From contig VBEG01000011.1 of assembly GCA_005882115.1 (NCBI GenBank), forward strand, positions 1-32,824: 32,824 bases of DNA. Direction: 5' to 3'. Both the position numbers and the translations under genes were made by a program. Within the stretch, counting starts at the first letter, position 1. Every line of letters begins with the position of its first letter. Under the pieces are notes generated by a model, which saw only the letters and a list, made by a program, of their open reading frames with translations, did no database searches and had not been told where the DNA came from. Of the stretch, positions 1 through 8,088 are shown in pieces. The DNA is from Chloroflexota bacterium (GTDB taxonomy: Bacteria; Chloroflexota; Dormibacteria; Dormibacterales; Dormibacteraceae).

Positions 1-1191
1 CTCATCACCGCGGCCACCCACCGCTTCGTCAGCGGGCTCGTCGAGGCCGTCGACGTAGGTCAGCTCGAGCTCAAGGGCAAATCGGCAACTGTCCGCGCCT
101 ACGAGATCACCAGCCTCAAAGAGGGCGCCGTGCGCACGCGCGGCCTCGCCGGTGTCAGCTCGCCGATGGTCGGCCGCGACTCGCAGCTCCGCCAGCTCGA
201 GCAGCTGTTCCAGATAGTCAAAGCCGGGCAGGGTCGCGTCGCCTGCATCCTGGGCGAGCCTGGGATGGGGAAGAGCCGCCTGCTCGCCGAACTCCGCACA
301 AGCCTCGAGGGCCAAGACGATCCCCCACGCTGGGTCGAGGGCCGCTGCCTCTCGTACGGCGAGACCATGCCCTACCACCTCCTGCTGGACCTCGTCCGCT
401 CCCTCATCGGCGTGACCGAGACCACGGACGAGCCCCAGGTGGCGCAGGCACTCGAATCCTTCCTGCAGTCCAATGCCGCTGAGGACTGGAGCGAGAACTA
501 TGCCTATCTCGGCCACCTGCTGTCCCTGAAGCTCAGCCCCGACACGCGAGCCCGCATCTCCAACCTCGAGGTCGAGACCATCAAGCGCTACAACGCGGCG
601 GCCATCCAGATCGTCCGCGCCGCCGCCGCATCCGGCCCTGTGGCAATGGTGTGCGACGACCTGCACTGGGCCGACCCTGCCTCCACTGACTCGCTTCTCA
701 CCCTGCTGCAGACGGTGGCCGGCCTCCCGATCCTCTTCATCCTGAGCTCGCGTCAGGAGCGCACCGCAGCCGGCTGGCGCCTCATCGCGGGTGCGCGCGA
801 GATCTACGGCGACGCCCTCACCGAATTGCGCCTTGACCCCCTGTCCATCGACGACAGTCGCACCCTGGTCAGCAACCTGCTCACCATCGAGTCGCTGCCC
901 GACGAGACGCGCGACCTGATTCTCGCCAGGGCCGAAGGCAATCCCTTCTTCGTCGAGGAGGTCATTCGCATGCTCATCGACCGCGGCGCGATCGTCCGCG
1001 AGGGCGACCACTGGGTCGCCACCGATAAAGTCGCCGGAATCGAAATCCCCGACACGCTCCACGGCCTGCTGCTTGCGCGCATCGACCGCCTGCCCGCCGA
1101 GAGCCGGCGTGCTCTACGCGTCGCCTCGGTGATCGGCCGCCAGTTCGGCGTCACAATCCTCGAAAGTCTTCTAGGGTCGAAGACAAAATGA
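1..1191 (+). CDS. Class III cyclase-type AAA ATPase regulator, 5'-truncated, N-terminal part of a split gene
   Basis: The reading frame is open from base 1, so the gene begins outside the window. The first ~40 codons match the end of a class III adenylate/guanylate cyclase domain (ELKGKSATVRAYEI). A STAND/AAA_16 ATPase follows, with Walker A GEPGMGKS at about nt 253-276 and a Walker B-like VCDDLHWAD near nt 646-672. Proteins of this family usually continue through a winged-helix/arm segment into a long TPR array. Here the frame stops at 1191 right after VIGRQFGVTILESLLG, where relatives carry on. The next gene starts at 1188 (ATGA overlap) and supplies the missing continuation. The likely role is a cytoplasmic signal-transduction ATPase controlled by ligand or protein binding. 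A GTG start at 130 is possible, but the open frame and cyclase-like residues upstream make it unlikely to be the true start. Confidence 0.85.
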   Translation, partial: LITAATHRFVSGLVEAVDVGQLELKGKSATVRAYEITSLKEGAVRTRGLAGVSSPMVGRDSQLRQLEQLFQIVKAGQGRVACILGEPGMGKSRLLAELRTSLEGQDDPPRWVEGRCLSYGETMPYHLLLDLVRSLIGVTETTDEPQVAQALESFLQSNAAEDWSENYAYLGHLLSLKLSPDTRARISNLEVETIKRYNAAAIQIVRAAAASGPVAMVCDDLHWADPASTDSLLTLLQTVAGLPILFILSSRQERTAAGWRLIAGAREIYGDALTELRLDPLSIDDSRTLVSNLLTIESLPDETRDLILARAEGNPFFVEEVIRMLIDRGAIVREGDHWVATDKVAGIEIPDTLHGLLLARIDRLPAESRRALRVASVIGRQFGVTILESLLGSKTK

Positions 1192-2663
1192 GCGCGCGCG
1201 AGGAGCTCGGCCGCCTGGAGGCTAGCGGCCTCATCCAGATCGCAGCCCTGCAGCCCGAGCTCGAGTACCTCTTCCGCCACGCCCTCGTGCAGGAGGCCGC
1301 ATACGCCTCGCTGCTCAAGCAGGACCGCCGCGCCCTACATCACGCAGCCGCCGAGGCCATCTTCGCGCAGCATCCCGACCGCGAGCGCGAGCTGGCGAGC
1401 GTGCTCGCGCTGCACTTCGAGCAGGCCGGCGAGAACGCCCGCGCGGCGAAGTACCTGGTGATGGCGGGGGATCACGCACTCGAGCGCTTCGCCAACCGCG
1501 AGGCGATCGGCTTCTTCACCCGCGCGAGCGGCCTGGCGGACGAATCGCAGGGCGAGCTGCGGCTGCGAGCGGCCGTAGGCGGGGCCAAGGCTTCGTGGGG
1601 ATTCAAGACGAGCGGACGCGAGGTCGATGAGCTGGAGCTGGCGGTGGCTTCCGGTGAGAACGCCGAGCCCAAGCTCCTTGGCGAGGCCTACTTCTGGATT
1701 GCCTACCTCCGCCGCCAGCGCGGCGAGGTCCCCGAGACGAGCCCAGGGCTCGAGCGCGCGACGGAGCGCGCCATCGCGATCGCAGGGTCACTAAAGGACG
1801 CGCGTGCGTCGGCATTGCCGCGGGCGATGATGGGCGCTGGGGCCGCCTTTACAGGCCGGCTGCGCGAAGGGGCGCGCGAGATGCAGGCCGCGCTCAACGA
1901 CATGGACCAGAACACCGATCCGCATTCGAACGCGATGATCGCCGACTTCCTCGCCATGACGTACGCGCGACTTGGCGAGTTCGATGCCGCCGACGAGATC
2001 GTCGCCCGCGGCACGCAGCAGGCCGCTCGTGCCGATGAGATCTCGCGCGTCGACATCGACATCACGCAATCCGCCGTCAACTACGAACGCGGCGAGCTCG
2101 ACAGGGCAGCGCAGCAGGCGCTCCAGTGCTCAACGCGTGCCGAGGGGCTTGGCGCATATGCGTGCGTCGTCGCGGCCAACGTGATGTTCGGCTCGGCGAC
2201 CATGGCAAAGGACGACGCCTCCTCGGCGAAACTCCCGCTCGAGCGCGGCGACGAACTCGCAATGGTGACCAACATGGCGCCGTTCCGCACGCTGACCAAG
2301 GGTCTCCTGGCTTCAAGCTACGCGCAGCTCGGAGATCTGCCCACCGGTGTGGCCGGTTGGAACGAGGCACTGGGCGCGGCGCGTGGCATGAACGACCGCT
2401 ACGGCGAGGCGCGGGTGCTCTGGGCCCGTGGCCGTACCTTCGCACTCCAGTCGCCGCCGGACTGGACGGCGGCGCTCGCGGACTTTGAGAACGCGGTCCG
2501 GCTCTTCGATGAGATGGAGGCACGGCCGGCGCTTGCCCGCGCACTTTACGACCGGGCGAGGGCGTTGCGGGCGCAGGGCCACACGGCTGAAGCCGCGGAG
2601 GTCGAGCAGCGCGCACTCACCCTCGGCCGTGAACTCGGCCTCAAAGACGCCCCGTTTGCCTGA
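1188..2663 (+). CDS. TPR-rich C-terminal half of the cyclase/AAA regulator (split gene)
   Basis: This 491-aa product begins with EELGRLEASGLIQI and ELEYLFRHALVQEAAYASLL. That is the standard segment joining the AAA_16 ATPase to the TPR region in cyclase-AAA-TPR proteins. The rest is alpha-helical and rich in Ala, Leu, Glu and Arg with TPR-like helix pairs (for example AKYLVMAGDHALERFANREAIGFFTRA). It has no catalytic motif of its own. The ATG overlaps the upstream TGA by 4 bp within ACAAAATGAG. The two proteins could be made by translational coupling, by -1 slippage at the A4 run, or the gene could simply be broken by a one-base indel. Function apart from its partner is unknown. The 281 bp after the stop, up to the sigma gene, hold no gene I can support. 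Confidence 0.8.
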   Translation: MSAREELGRLEASGLIQIAALQPELEYLFRHALVQEAAYASLLKQDRRALHHAAAEAIFAQHPDRERELASVLALHFEQAGENARAAKYLVMAGDHALERFANREAIGFFTRASGLADESQGELRLRAAVGGAKASWGFKTSGREVDELELAVASGENAEPKLLGEAYFWIAYLRRQRGEVPETSPGLERATERAIAIAGSLKDARASALPRAMMGAGAAFTGRLREGAREMQAALNDMDQNTDPHSNAMIADFLAMTYARLGEFDAADEIVARGTQQAARADEISRVDIDITQSAVNYERGELDRAAQQALQCSTRAEGLGAYACVVAANVMFGSATMAKDDASSAKLPLERGDELAMVTNMAPFRTLTKGLLASSYAQLGDLPTGVAGWNEALGAARGMNDRYGEARVLWARGRTFALQSPPDWTAALADFENAVRLFDEMEARPALARALYDRARALRAQGHTAEAAEVEQRALTLGRELGLKDAPFA

Positions 2664-2944
2664 AGCCGGCGCTGCAAGGTGCTCGGGCTCCTTTATGTGT
2701 GCCGCACACCCTGGTCTGTCAGTTTTAGAACCCTAATTTCCTTCCGCTGTCTGTTGAAATCACACACCGGCCCCGACCAATGTTTTTGTAGCAGAGTCGG
2801 CCATGTCGGAAAAGTTGAGGTGACAGCAGCGCGGTAGGGACGCAGCAATTCACCAATCTCACCTGGGCTGCTATCGATCTGGCACCTCGGAGAACCCTCG
2901 CTGCGAATCACTTACCGCGCAGGTGGCGGGTTTCGTATAGAAAT

Positions 2945-3538
2945 GTGGTGCTGGCACGCCTGGGACCCGCTGCAAGCGACACCGAGATCGGCCGCGCGTT
3001 GGCGGCGGCAGACGTTGACGCCCTCGCGCTGGTCTACGACCGTTACGGCGCCCTCGCGTACTCTGTGGCGGTCCGCATCCTGGGCGACGCCAGGCTCGCG
3101 GAGGACATCGTCCAGGAGACCTTTCTCAAGCTCTGGAACAGTGCCTCCACATTCGACGCTGGCAAAGGCTCGCTTCGCGCCTGGCTCCTGACGTCGGTCC
3201 GCAACCGCGCCATCGACCAACTGCGGGGCCGGGGCGCCCATGAAAGACGCGAGATGGACCTCGAAAGCGCCGAGTCGGTTCACGCCGCGGGAGCCGGGCC
3301 CGACCCGTGGCGAGAGGTCTCCGCCGCCATGGAGAGGGACGCGGTCCGTGACGCGATGGCGCGCCTGCCTGTCGAGCAGAGACAGGCTGTCGAGCTCGCG
3401 TTCTACGGCGGTTACACGTATCGGGAGATCGCGGAGATCGCGCGGGTGCCCCTGAGCACGGTCAAAGGCCGCATGCGACTTGCCCTGGAGAAGCTGCATT
3501 CGTATCTCGAAGGGAAAGGACTGCTGAATGAGCCCTGA
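2945..3538 (+). CDS. ECF-family RNA polymerase sigma factor
   Basis: The 197-aa protein has sigma region 2 at about residues 25-96 (LVYDRYGALAYSVAVRIL, then AEDIVQETFLKLW and the DNA-melting segment SLRAWLLTSVRNRAIDQLRGR). Region 4 lies at about 136-188 (LPVEQRQAVELAFYGGYTYREIAEIARVPLSTVKGRMRLALEKL), with a helix-turn-helix. There is no region 3, as expected for an ECF (group 4) sigma. It would direct core polymerase to a small stress regulon while its partner anti-sigma holds it at the membrane. The next gene overlaps it by 11 bp and encodes that anti-sigma factor, so the pair is co-translated. The start is uncertain: GTG at 2945 gives this frame, and an ATG at 2943 belongs to another frame. 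No clear Shine-Dalgarno decides it. Confidence 0.9.
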   Translation: MVLARLGPAASDTEIGRALAAADVDALALVYDRYGALAYSVAVRILGDARLAEDIVQETFLKLWNSASTFDAGKGSLRAWLLTSVRNRAIDQLRGRGAHERREMDLESAESVHAAGAGPDPWREVSAAMERDAVRDAMARLPVEQRQAVELAFYGGYTYREIAEIARVPLSTVKGRMRLALEKLHSYLEGKGLLNEP

Positions 3539-4283
3539 ACGCGATCACGAAGAGATAGAGGAGCTGCTGGCGGCCTTCGCGCTTGGCGCGACGGACCCTG
3601 AAGAGGACGCGCTCGTGCGCGCGCACCTTGACGGCTGTGCGACATGCACGAGCACGGTGCAGCGGCTACGGCGCGCGCTGGGGGCGGTCCCTCTGGCGGC
3701 CGATACCGTCTCGCCCCCGCAGCGACTGCGCCAGCAGATTCTCGAGGCGGCAGCGGCAGCTCGCCCCTCGGAGATCGCGACGCCCCGCAAGGCGCGAGTC
3801 CTCCGTCTGCGGCCACCGCGGACGCGGATCTGGCCCGTTGGCACCGGCTGGCGTTCGGCAGCCGCCGCGGCGGCGTTCGTCGCGTTTGCGTTGGGCGCCA
3901 GCCTTGGGCTCGGTGTCGGCCGCTCGCTCGCGCCGCAGCCGGCGCCGGCTTCGAGTGTCACGCAGTACACGCTGAGCGGGTCCGGCGCCATGTCCGGCGC
4001 GCAGGGCCGGGTCTACGAGCTCAAGCAGCAGGGCCTCACGCTAGTCGAGTTCAGCAACCTGCCGGACCTGGAGGCGGGGAAGGTGTACGAGCTCTGGTTG
4101 ATTCCGAGCCAGGGTCAACCGGCGCCGGCGGGCGTCTTCAAGCCCGACCCGAGCGGCAGCCACGTGGTGGTGCTCGCGCGAAACCTCCAGGGGCTGACTG
4201 CACTGGCGGTAACGGCCGAGGCCGGGCCAAACGGCACCTCCGCCCCGTCGCAGCAGCCAGAGCTCGTAGGCAAGCTCGGGTGA
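3528..4283 (+). CDS. RskA-type transmembrane anti-sigma factor
   Basis: This 251-aa protein has a cytoplasmic zinc-binding anti-sigma module at its N-terminus, with the H-x3-C-x2-C motif at His33, Cys37 and Cys40 (AHLDGCATC). One membrane helix spans about residues 110-131. An extracytoplasmic RskA domain covers about 145-250 (VEFSNLPDLEAGKVYELWLI, PAPAGVFKPDPSG, TAEAGPNGTSAP). In this family the N-terminal module binds region 2/4 of the partner ECF sigma, and the outer domain is the sensory or proteolysed part. It overlaps the sigma gene by 11 bp, the usual sigma/anti-sigma arrangement. The downstream Tat protein and DUF4331 genes are probably targets or co-operon members. Confidence 0.9.
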   Translation: MSPERDHEEIEELLAAFALGATDPEEDALVRAHLDGCATCTSTVQRLRRALGAVPLAADTVSPPQRLRQQILEAAAAARPSEIATPRKARVLRLRPPRTRIWPVGTGWRSAAAAAAFVAFALGASLGLGVGRSLAPQPAPASSVTQYTLSGSGAMSGAQGRVYELKQQGLTLVEFSNLPDLEAGKVYELWLIPSQGQPAPAGVFKPDPSGSHVVVLARNLQGLTALAVTAEAGPNGTSAPSQQPELVGKLG

Positions 4284-4349
4284 TCTAACTCCCTCTCGAT
4301 TTCGTACTCGAACCTAGGACGTTCGCTGCCTGAAATGGGAGGAAACAAC

Positions 4350-4637
4350 ATGAACGTATCGCGCCGTGCTTTTCTGTCGCGCGCCTCGCTTGGTGTGGCG
4401 CTCGCGGGTGCGGCGGCGGTGGTACCGGGGTTGAGCGCCGTGCTCAAGCTTCCCGCACCTTCAACCGCCGCGCCCAGGCTGCCGCTGAATGCGGAACCGC
4501 TGGTGGCTCATGTCCGGGACCTCGCGAGCGGCGAAGTCTCGCTGATGGTCGGTACCGACCACGTGGTCTTGCGCGACGCGAACCTCGCGGCCCGGCTCTA
4601 TGGCGCGGTGTTCGCGCCGCAATCGAAAGAGAGGTAG
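4350..4637 (+). CDS. Small Tat-exported protein of the DUF4331 operon
   Basis: The 95-aa product starts MNVSRRAFLSRASLGVALAG, a twin-arginine signal (SRRAFL) with a hydrophobic core to about residue 32. I chose the ATG at 4350 because GGGAGG at 4337-4342 sits 7 bases before it; an upstream in-frame start at 4335 has no such site. The mature part is only about 55-60 residues (EPLVAHVRDLASGEVSLMVG, then RDANLAARLYGAVF) and has no catalytic motif. It lies 3 bp before the DUF4331 gene and after the sigma/anti-sigma pair, so it is probably exported folded and acts with the DUF4331 protein. Its function is not known to me. Confidence 0.75.
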   Translation: MNVSRRAFLSRASLGVALAGAAAVVPGLSAVLKLPAPSTAAPRLPLNAEPLVAHVRDLASGEVSLMVGTDHVVLRDANLAARLYGAVFAPQSKER

Positions 4638-4639
4638 TC

Positions 4640-6013
4640 ATGTCATCGCATCGCGAAGCGCCGGCAATCGCCAAGGATCCGGTTGCCGACAGTACCGACC
4701 TCTACGCTTTTGTGAGTCCCGACGCGCCCAACACCGTCACCCTGATCGCGAACTACATCCCGCTCGAAGGCCCGGACGGCGGCCCCAACTTCTTCGAATT
4801 CGGCGACGACGTGCTCTACGCGATCTACATCGACAACGATGGAGACGCACGGCCGAACGTGACCTACCGGTTTCGCTTCCAGACGAAGATCAAGAATCCG
4901 AATACGTTTCTCTACAACACAGGGCCCATCTCGGCGATCAACAGCGCGAGCTGGAACCGGCCGCAGTTCTACTCGGTGACGCGCGTCGCCAATGGCGCGG
5001 AGACCGTGCTCGGCGAGCACATCGCTTGCCCGCCTTGCAACGTCGGTCCGCGTTCCACGCCGTCCTATGCAGCTCTCGCCCAGAGCGCGATTCATAATCT
5101 GTCGGGGTCTCACGGCAAAGTCTTCGCCGGGCAGCGTCAGGAAGGGTTCTACGTCGACCTGGGCTCGATCTTCGACCTCGGCGCGCTGCGCCCGTTCCAG
5201 AACCTGCACCTGCTCCCCCTGCCGGCGGTGCCGGGGGTGAACGGGACAAAACACCTCAACGTTCACTCGATCGCGCTGCAAGTGCCGATTGCCGATCTGA
5301 CCCGGGACGGGTCGAGCAGATTCAGCGACGCCGCAGACCCGAAAGCTGTGATCGGCGTCTGGACCGCCGCCTATCGGCGCAAAGCGATCATCCGCGGGGA
5401 CGGCGACGACGTCGAAAGCGGTCCCTGGATCCAGGTCTCGCGACTCGGCAATCCACTCTTTAACGAAGTCATCGTGCCTATGAGCAAGAAGGACCGCTGG
5501 AACGAGCTACCGCCGACTTCGGACAGCACGTTCGTTCAGTACGTCCAGCACCCCGAGCTGGCCAAACTGCTTCCAGTTCTCTACCCGGGCGTTTTCCCCA
5601 ACCTCGCAGCCGCGACCGGATCGCGGGATGACCTGGTCGCAATACTCTTGACGGGCATTCCCTCGGGGATCATCTCCGGATTTCAAAACTTCACCGGCAC
5701 GACTCTCGCCGACATGCTTCGCCTGAACATGGCGATCGTCCCATCGTCCAGTCCAAACATTCTCGGACTTGTCGGCGGAGATGCCGCGGGTTTTCCGAAT
5801 GGAAGACGCGTGGCCGACGATGTCGTGACGATCGAACTTCGCGCAATCGCAGGTGTGACGTACCCGCTGGTCAACCCAGGCTTCACACCGGACGGAGCCG
5901 CGGGCTTGATCTACGACATCGAGGACCCGGCGACCAACACCCCGCCGGTCTCTTACCTCAGCAGCTTCCCGTATCTGAACCATCCGGAGAGCGGGTTCGA
6001 CGTTCCGTCCTGA
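4640..6013 (+). CDS. DUF4331 family protein
   Basis: The 457-aa product begins MSSHREAPAIAKDPVADSTD, the typical start of DUF4331 proteins. It continues with LYAFVSPDAPNTVTLIANYIPLEGP and FGDDVLYAIYIDNDGDARPNVTYRFRF, also characteristic. The C-terminal part (FPNGRRVADDVVTIELRAIAG) carries the usual last conserved block. The family is large and probably extracytoplasmic, but has no established biochemical role. I see no signal peptide in this copy, so export is not obvious. It follows the Tat protein by 2 bp and ends an operon that begins with the ECF sigma factor. This suggests a membrane-stress or redox-stress context. Confidence 0.85.
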   Translation: MSSHREAPAIAKDPVADSTDLYAFVSPDAPNTVTLIANYIPLEGPDGGPNFFEFGDDVLYAIYIDNDGDARPNVTYRFRFQTKIKNPNTFLYNTGPISAINSASWNRPQFYSVTRVANGAETVLGEHIACPPCNVGPRSTPSYAALAQSAIHNLSGSHGKVFAGQRQEGFYVDLGSIFDLGALRPFQNLHLLPLPAVPGVNGTKHLNVHSIALQVPIADLTRDGSSRFSDAADPKAVIGVWTAAYRRKAIIRGDGDDVESGPWIQVSRLGNPLFNEVIVPMSKKDRWNELPPTSDSTFVQYVQHPELAKLLPVLYPGVFPNLAAATGSRDDLVAILLTGIPSGIISGFQNFTGTTLADMLRLNMAIVPSSSPNILGLVGGDAAGFPNGRRVADDVVTIELRAIAGVTYPLVNPGFTPDGAAGLIYDIEDPATNTPPVSYLSSFPYLNHPESGFDVPS

Positions 6014-6022
6014 CCGCTGGTG

Positions 6023-6053
6023 TGGCGCTGGACTCGCGACGGGTTCAGCGCCA
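6023..6053. terminator. Candidate bidirectional terminator between convergent genes
   Basis: An 8-bp inverted repeat, TGGCGCTG (6023-6030) and CAGCGCCA (6046-6053), with a 15-nt loop lies just after the DUF4331 stop. It overlaps the 3' end of the convergent gene ending at 6045. There is no T-tract, so this is a plausible but weak terminator. Confidence 0.35.
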
Positions 6054-6353
6054 GTCCAGCTCGGTCACCTCGCTGGAGATGATTCGGACCTCAGCCGGTT
6101 CCCGCAGAGTCCTGTGCCAGAGCCGGTACTCGCCCTCAGCGAGTGAACCGAAGACGGCCGCGTTGACAAAGCCTTCGGCGACCTTGCGCCGCAAGACATC
6201 GGTGTGCGTGCGATTTGCGTCGTCACCCTTCGGGCTGATCTCGATCTCTTCACGCTGAAGTTCGTCGGTCGTGTAGATGACCAGCGCTCCGGCTCCGGGT
6301 CCGACGTCGACCATCACGCCCTGCTCGAAGCTGCCCTTGTCGTGGTGTGTCAT
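6045..6353 (-). CDS. Conserved small protein of unknown function
   Basis: This 102-aa acidic soluble protein begins MTHHDKGSFEQGVMVDVGPGAGALVIYT and ends with VTELDWR. From memory, similar short proteins with a MxxHDKGSFEQGVMVDVG start occur in actinobacterial genomes, without an assigned function. It is beta-rich, with no signal peptide, membrane helix or catalytic motif. It is the last gene of a minus-strand run (Usp, CBS-BON, this gene), 50 bp after the CBS-BON gene, so it may belong to the same stress operon. Confidence 0.65.
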   Translation of the reverse strand: MTHHDKGSFEQGVMVDVGPGAGALVIYTTDELQREEIEISPKGDDANRTHTDVLRRKVAEGFVNAAVFGSLAEGEYRLWHRTLREPAEVRIISSEVTELDWR

Positions 6354-6403
6354 GGGGGCCGAGCTTACGCAACGCCGTTCAAGAGCTCAACCGCCAGAAG
6401 AAG

Positions 6404-7117
6404 CTACCGCCCAGGAGCCGGGATCGCCGGCACCGCCGGCACGCGGGTTACCTGGGTGTCGTCCCAGCGAAAGCGCAAGCGATCGACCACCTCGACTACT
6501 CCGTCCAGCTCCCGCGTGGTGCGAGTGATTATTTGTGCGTCTGACTTGCGATCGACCTCGCCCGAGAGCGTCACCACATTCCACCGAACCGCTACCTCGA
6601 CTGCCTCCGGCGTCTCGAGGAGCACTGCTGGAATGAGCGACGAAGTGATCTCGTCACGCAGTTCGTCGTCGGTGCGTAGAAACACCTGAAGCAGGTCGCT
6701 CCGGCTGACGATTCCCGCGATCTTGCCTCGCGCGTCCACAACGACAAGCCGACGAACGTTGCGCCCTTGCATCAGGCGAGCCGCCTGCGGCAGGGTCGCC
6801 TCACATCGGACCGTGATGGGTGGTGTGGTCATGACGTCGGAAGCCACAACTCCGAGCGCCTTCGCCCTTTCCTGCCGCCGGCGAGGATGCAGCAGGCTCG
6901 GCCCGGATTCCAGCTCGCTGCGCCGCTCCTTGAGGAGCAGATCCGATTCCGAGACGATGCCGACCGGCATGCCTTGCTCGTCCACGATCGGGACGGCGCT
7001 GATCTTGTTGTCCTCGATCAATTGAACCAGCAGCTTGAACGGCGTTTGCGGGCGCGCGACGTGTACGCGGTGCGTCATGACGTCGGAAACGGTGCGGTGG
7101 CGTGGCAGGTGTGTCAC
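6404..7117 (-). CDS. CBS-CBS-BON domain protein
   Basis: The 237-aa protein has two CBS motifs, about residues 9-65 (VSDVMTHRVHVARPQTP, IVDEQGMPVGIVSESDLL) and 92-148 (ASDVMTTPPITVRCEATLP, VVDARGKIAGIVSRSDLL). A BON domain follows at about 152-216 (VAVRWNVVTLSGEVDRKSDA). CBS pairs bind adenosyl ligands and report energy state; BON domains are linked to membrane or lipid contact. A CBS protein (Hrp1) belongs to the mycobacterial DosR regulon, which matches the DosS/DosR-like genes nearby. It overlaps the Usp gene by 4 bp (ATGA), so the two are translationally coupled. A short Pro/Ala-rich tail follows the BON domain. Confidence 0.9.
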   Translation of the reverse strand: MTHLPRHRTVSDVMTHRVHVARPQTPFKLLVQLIEDNKISAVPIVDEQGMPVGIVSESDLLLKERRSELESGPSLLHPRRRQERAKALGVVASDVMTTPPITVRCEATLPQAARLMQGRNVRRLVVVDARGKIAGIVSRSDLLQVFLRTDDELRDEITSSLIPAVLLETPEAVEVAVRWNVVTLSGEVDRKSDAQIITRTTRELDGVVEVVDRLRFRWDDTQVTRVPAVPAIPAPGR

Positions 7118-7914
7118 GCCGGCACTCGTTCGGCGACCAGCACCGGGCGATCGGTCATGTGAAGAAGGTCATGCGACACCGAGCCGAGTAACAGGCTTCC
7201 GATGTCGCCCATACGGCTCGAGCCGATCACGATCAGATCGGCATTCAAGTCTTTGGCGATCTGAGCCACCGCCTCGGCTACCGGTCCCTGATGCGCGACC
7301 ATGCCTTGAACGGTCACTCCGGAATCGATCAGCATCTGGCAGGCCCGAGCCATCGTTTGGCGCATCTCGTCGTTCGACTCGACGTACGCAAATCCTTGGG
7401 CGCCGAAAAGCGCCTGCCTGACGTGCACGACAGTGACCGATGCGTCTGGCAGCCCGGCCGCCGCCGCCGCTCTCGCAGCAGGTTCCACGTCGTCACCACC
7501 GGCAATGGCCATGACGACCTTCGCCACCGTGCGCGATGCCTCCTTTCGGCGGGCCCGAGCGATCAGGACGGGGCAGTCGACGGCGCAAAGCAGCTGGTGA
7601 CTGATGCTGTGCTGCGTCAGCGATCTCCAGTCCGAAAGACCCCGCGAACCAATGACGACCAGATCCGCTCCGAACTCCCTTGCCTCGATCGCGATTGCCG
7701 CGGCGACGTGATCGCTGTCCGAGCGGATGATCTGGGGCTCGGCCATCACGCCGGCGCCCAGGAGCCGCATCACGGTCGCGTCGACGAGCTTCTGCGCCTC
7801 ACTTCGAACCTCGACGTCCCAGCGGCCGTGCCGATGGTGCACCTCGAGGTTCCAGACGTGCCCGACCCTGACCCTCACGGTCGGTGACTTGGCGATCGCG
7901 ATGGTGGCGTCCAC
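7114..7914 (-). CDS. Tandem universal stress protein (two Usp domains); start probably further upstream
   Basis: Two UspA-like domains are visible. The first ends in ADLVVIGSRGLSDWRSLTQHS and the second in ADLIVIGSSRMGDIGSLLLGS. The ATP-loop motif G-x2-G-x9-G-(S/T) is imperfect in both: the last Gly is His in domain 1 and the second Gly is Arg in domain 2, so nucleotide binding may be altered. The first ordinary start is GTG at 7914, but the in-frame sequence upstream reads RIFLATDGSEQSQAA, the conserved first strand of a Usp domain. That frame stays open to a TAG at 8017-8019 with no ATG, GTG or TTG. The gene may use CTG at 7987-7989 or carry a small 5' lesion. It leads the operon with the CBS-BON gene and faces the DosS-like kinase gene across a short shared promoter region. 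Confidence 0.85.
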   Translation of the reverse strand: MDATIAIAKSPTVRVRVGHVWNLEVHHRHGRWDVEVRSEAQKLVDATVMRLLGAGVMAEPQIIRSDSDHVAAAIAIEAREFGADLVVIGSRGLSDWRSLTQHSISHQLLCAVDCPVLIARARRKEASRTVAKVVMAIAGGDDVEPAARAAAAAGLPDASVTVVHVRQALFGAQGFAYVESNDEMRQTMARACQMLIDSGVTVQGMVAHQGPVAEAVAQIAKDLNADLIVIGSSRMGDIGSLLLGSVSHDLLHMTDRPVLVAERVPA

Positions 7915-8019
7915 GGCGGCCTGCGACTGCTCGCTGCCGTCCGTGGCGAGGAAGATTCTTTCAAACCGCTTGACAGGTCCCCATGGCAGGAGCTTTCCAC
8001 CCCAGACGCCGCCGCCCTA

Positions 8020-8034
8020 GGGCCGATCGACCCG
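8020..8034. promoter_or_regulatory. Candidate DosR-like box in the Usp / kinase divergent promoter
   Basis: GGGCCGATCGACCCG is a near-perfect palindrome matching the GGGnC-N4-GnCCC skeleton of the DosR consensus TTSGGGACTWWAGTCCCSAA. The central bases differ (10 of 14 core positions on the better strand). It lies between the Usp operon (minus) and the DosS-like kinase (plus). A similar but one-base-shorter palindrome, AGGGACGAGGACCCT, follows at 8042-8056. Confidence 0.4.
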
Positions 8035-8088
8035 GACGAGCAGGGACGAGGACCCTACAGGTGAAAGCAATCGCCGCTGACCACCCGC

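Noticed and set aside
8042-8056. AGGGACGAGGACCCT as a second DosR-like box
   Set aside because: The half-sites are one base too close for the DosR spacing, so I mention it only beside the 8020 box.
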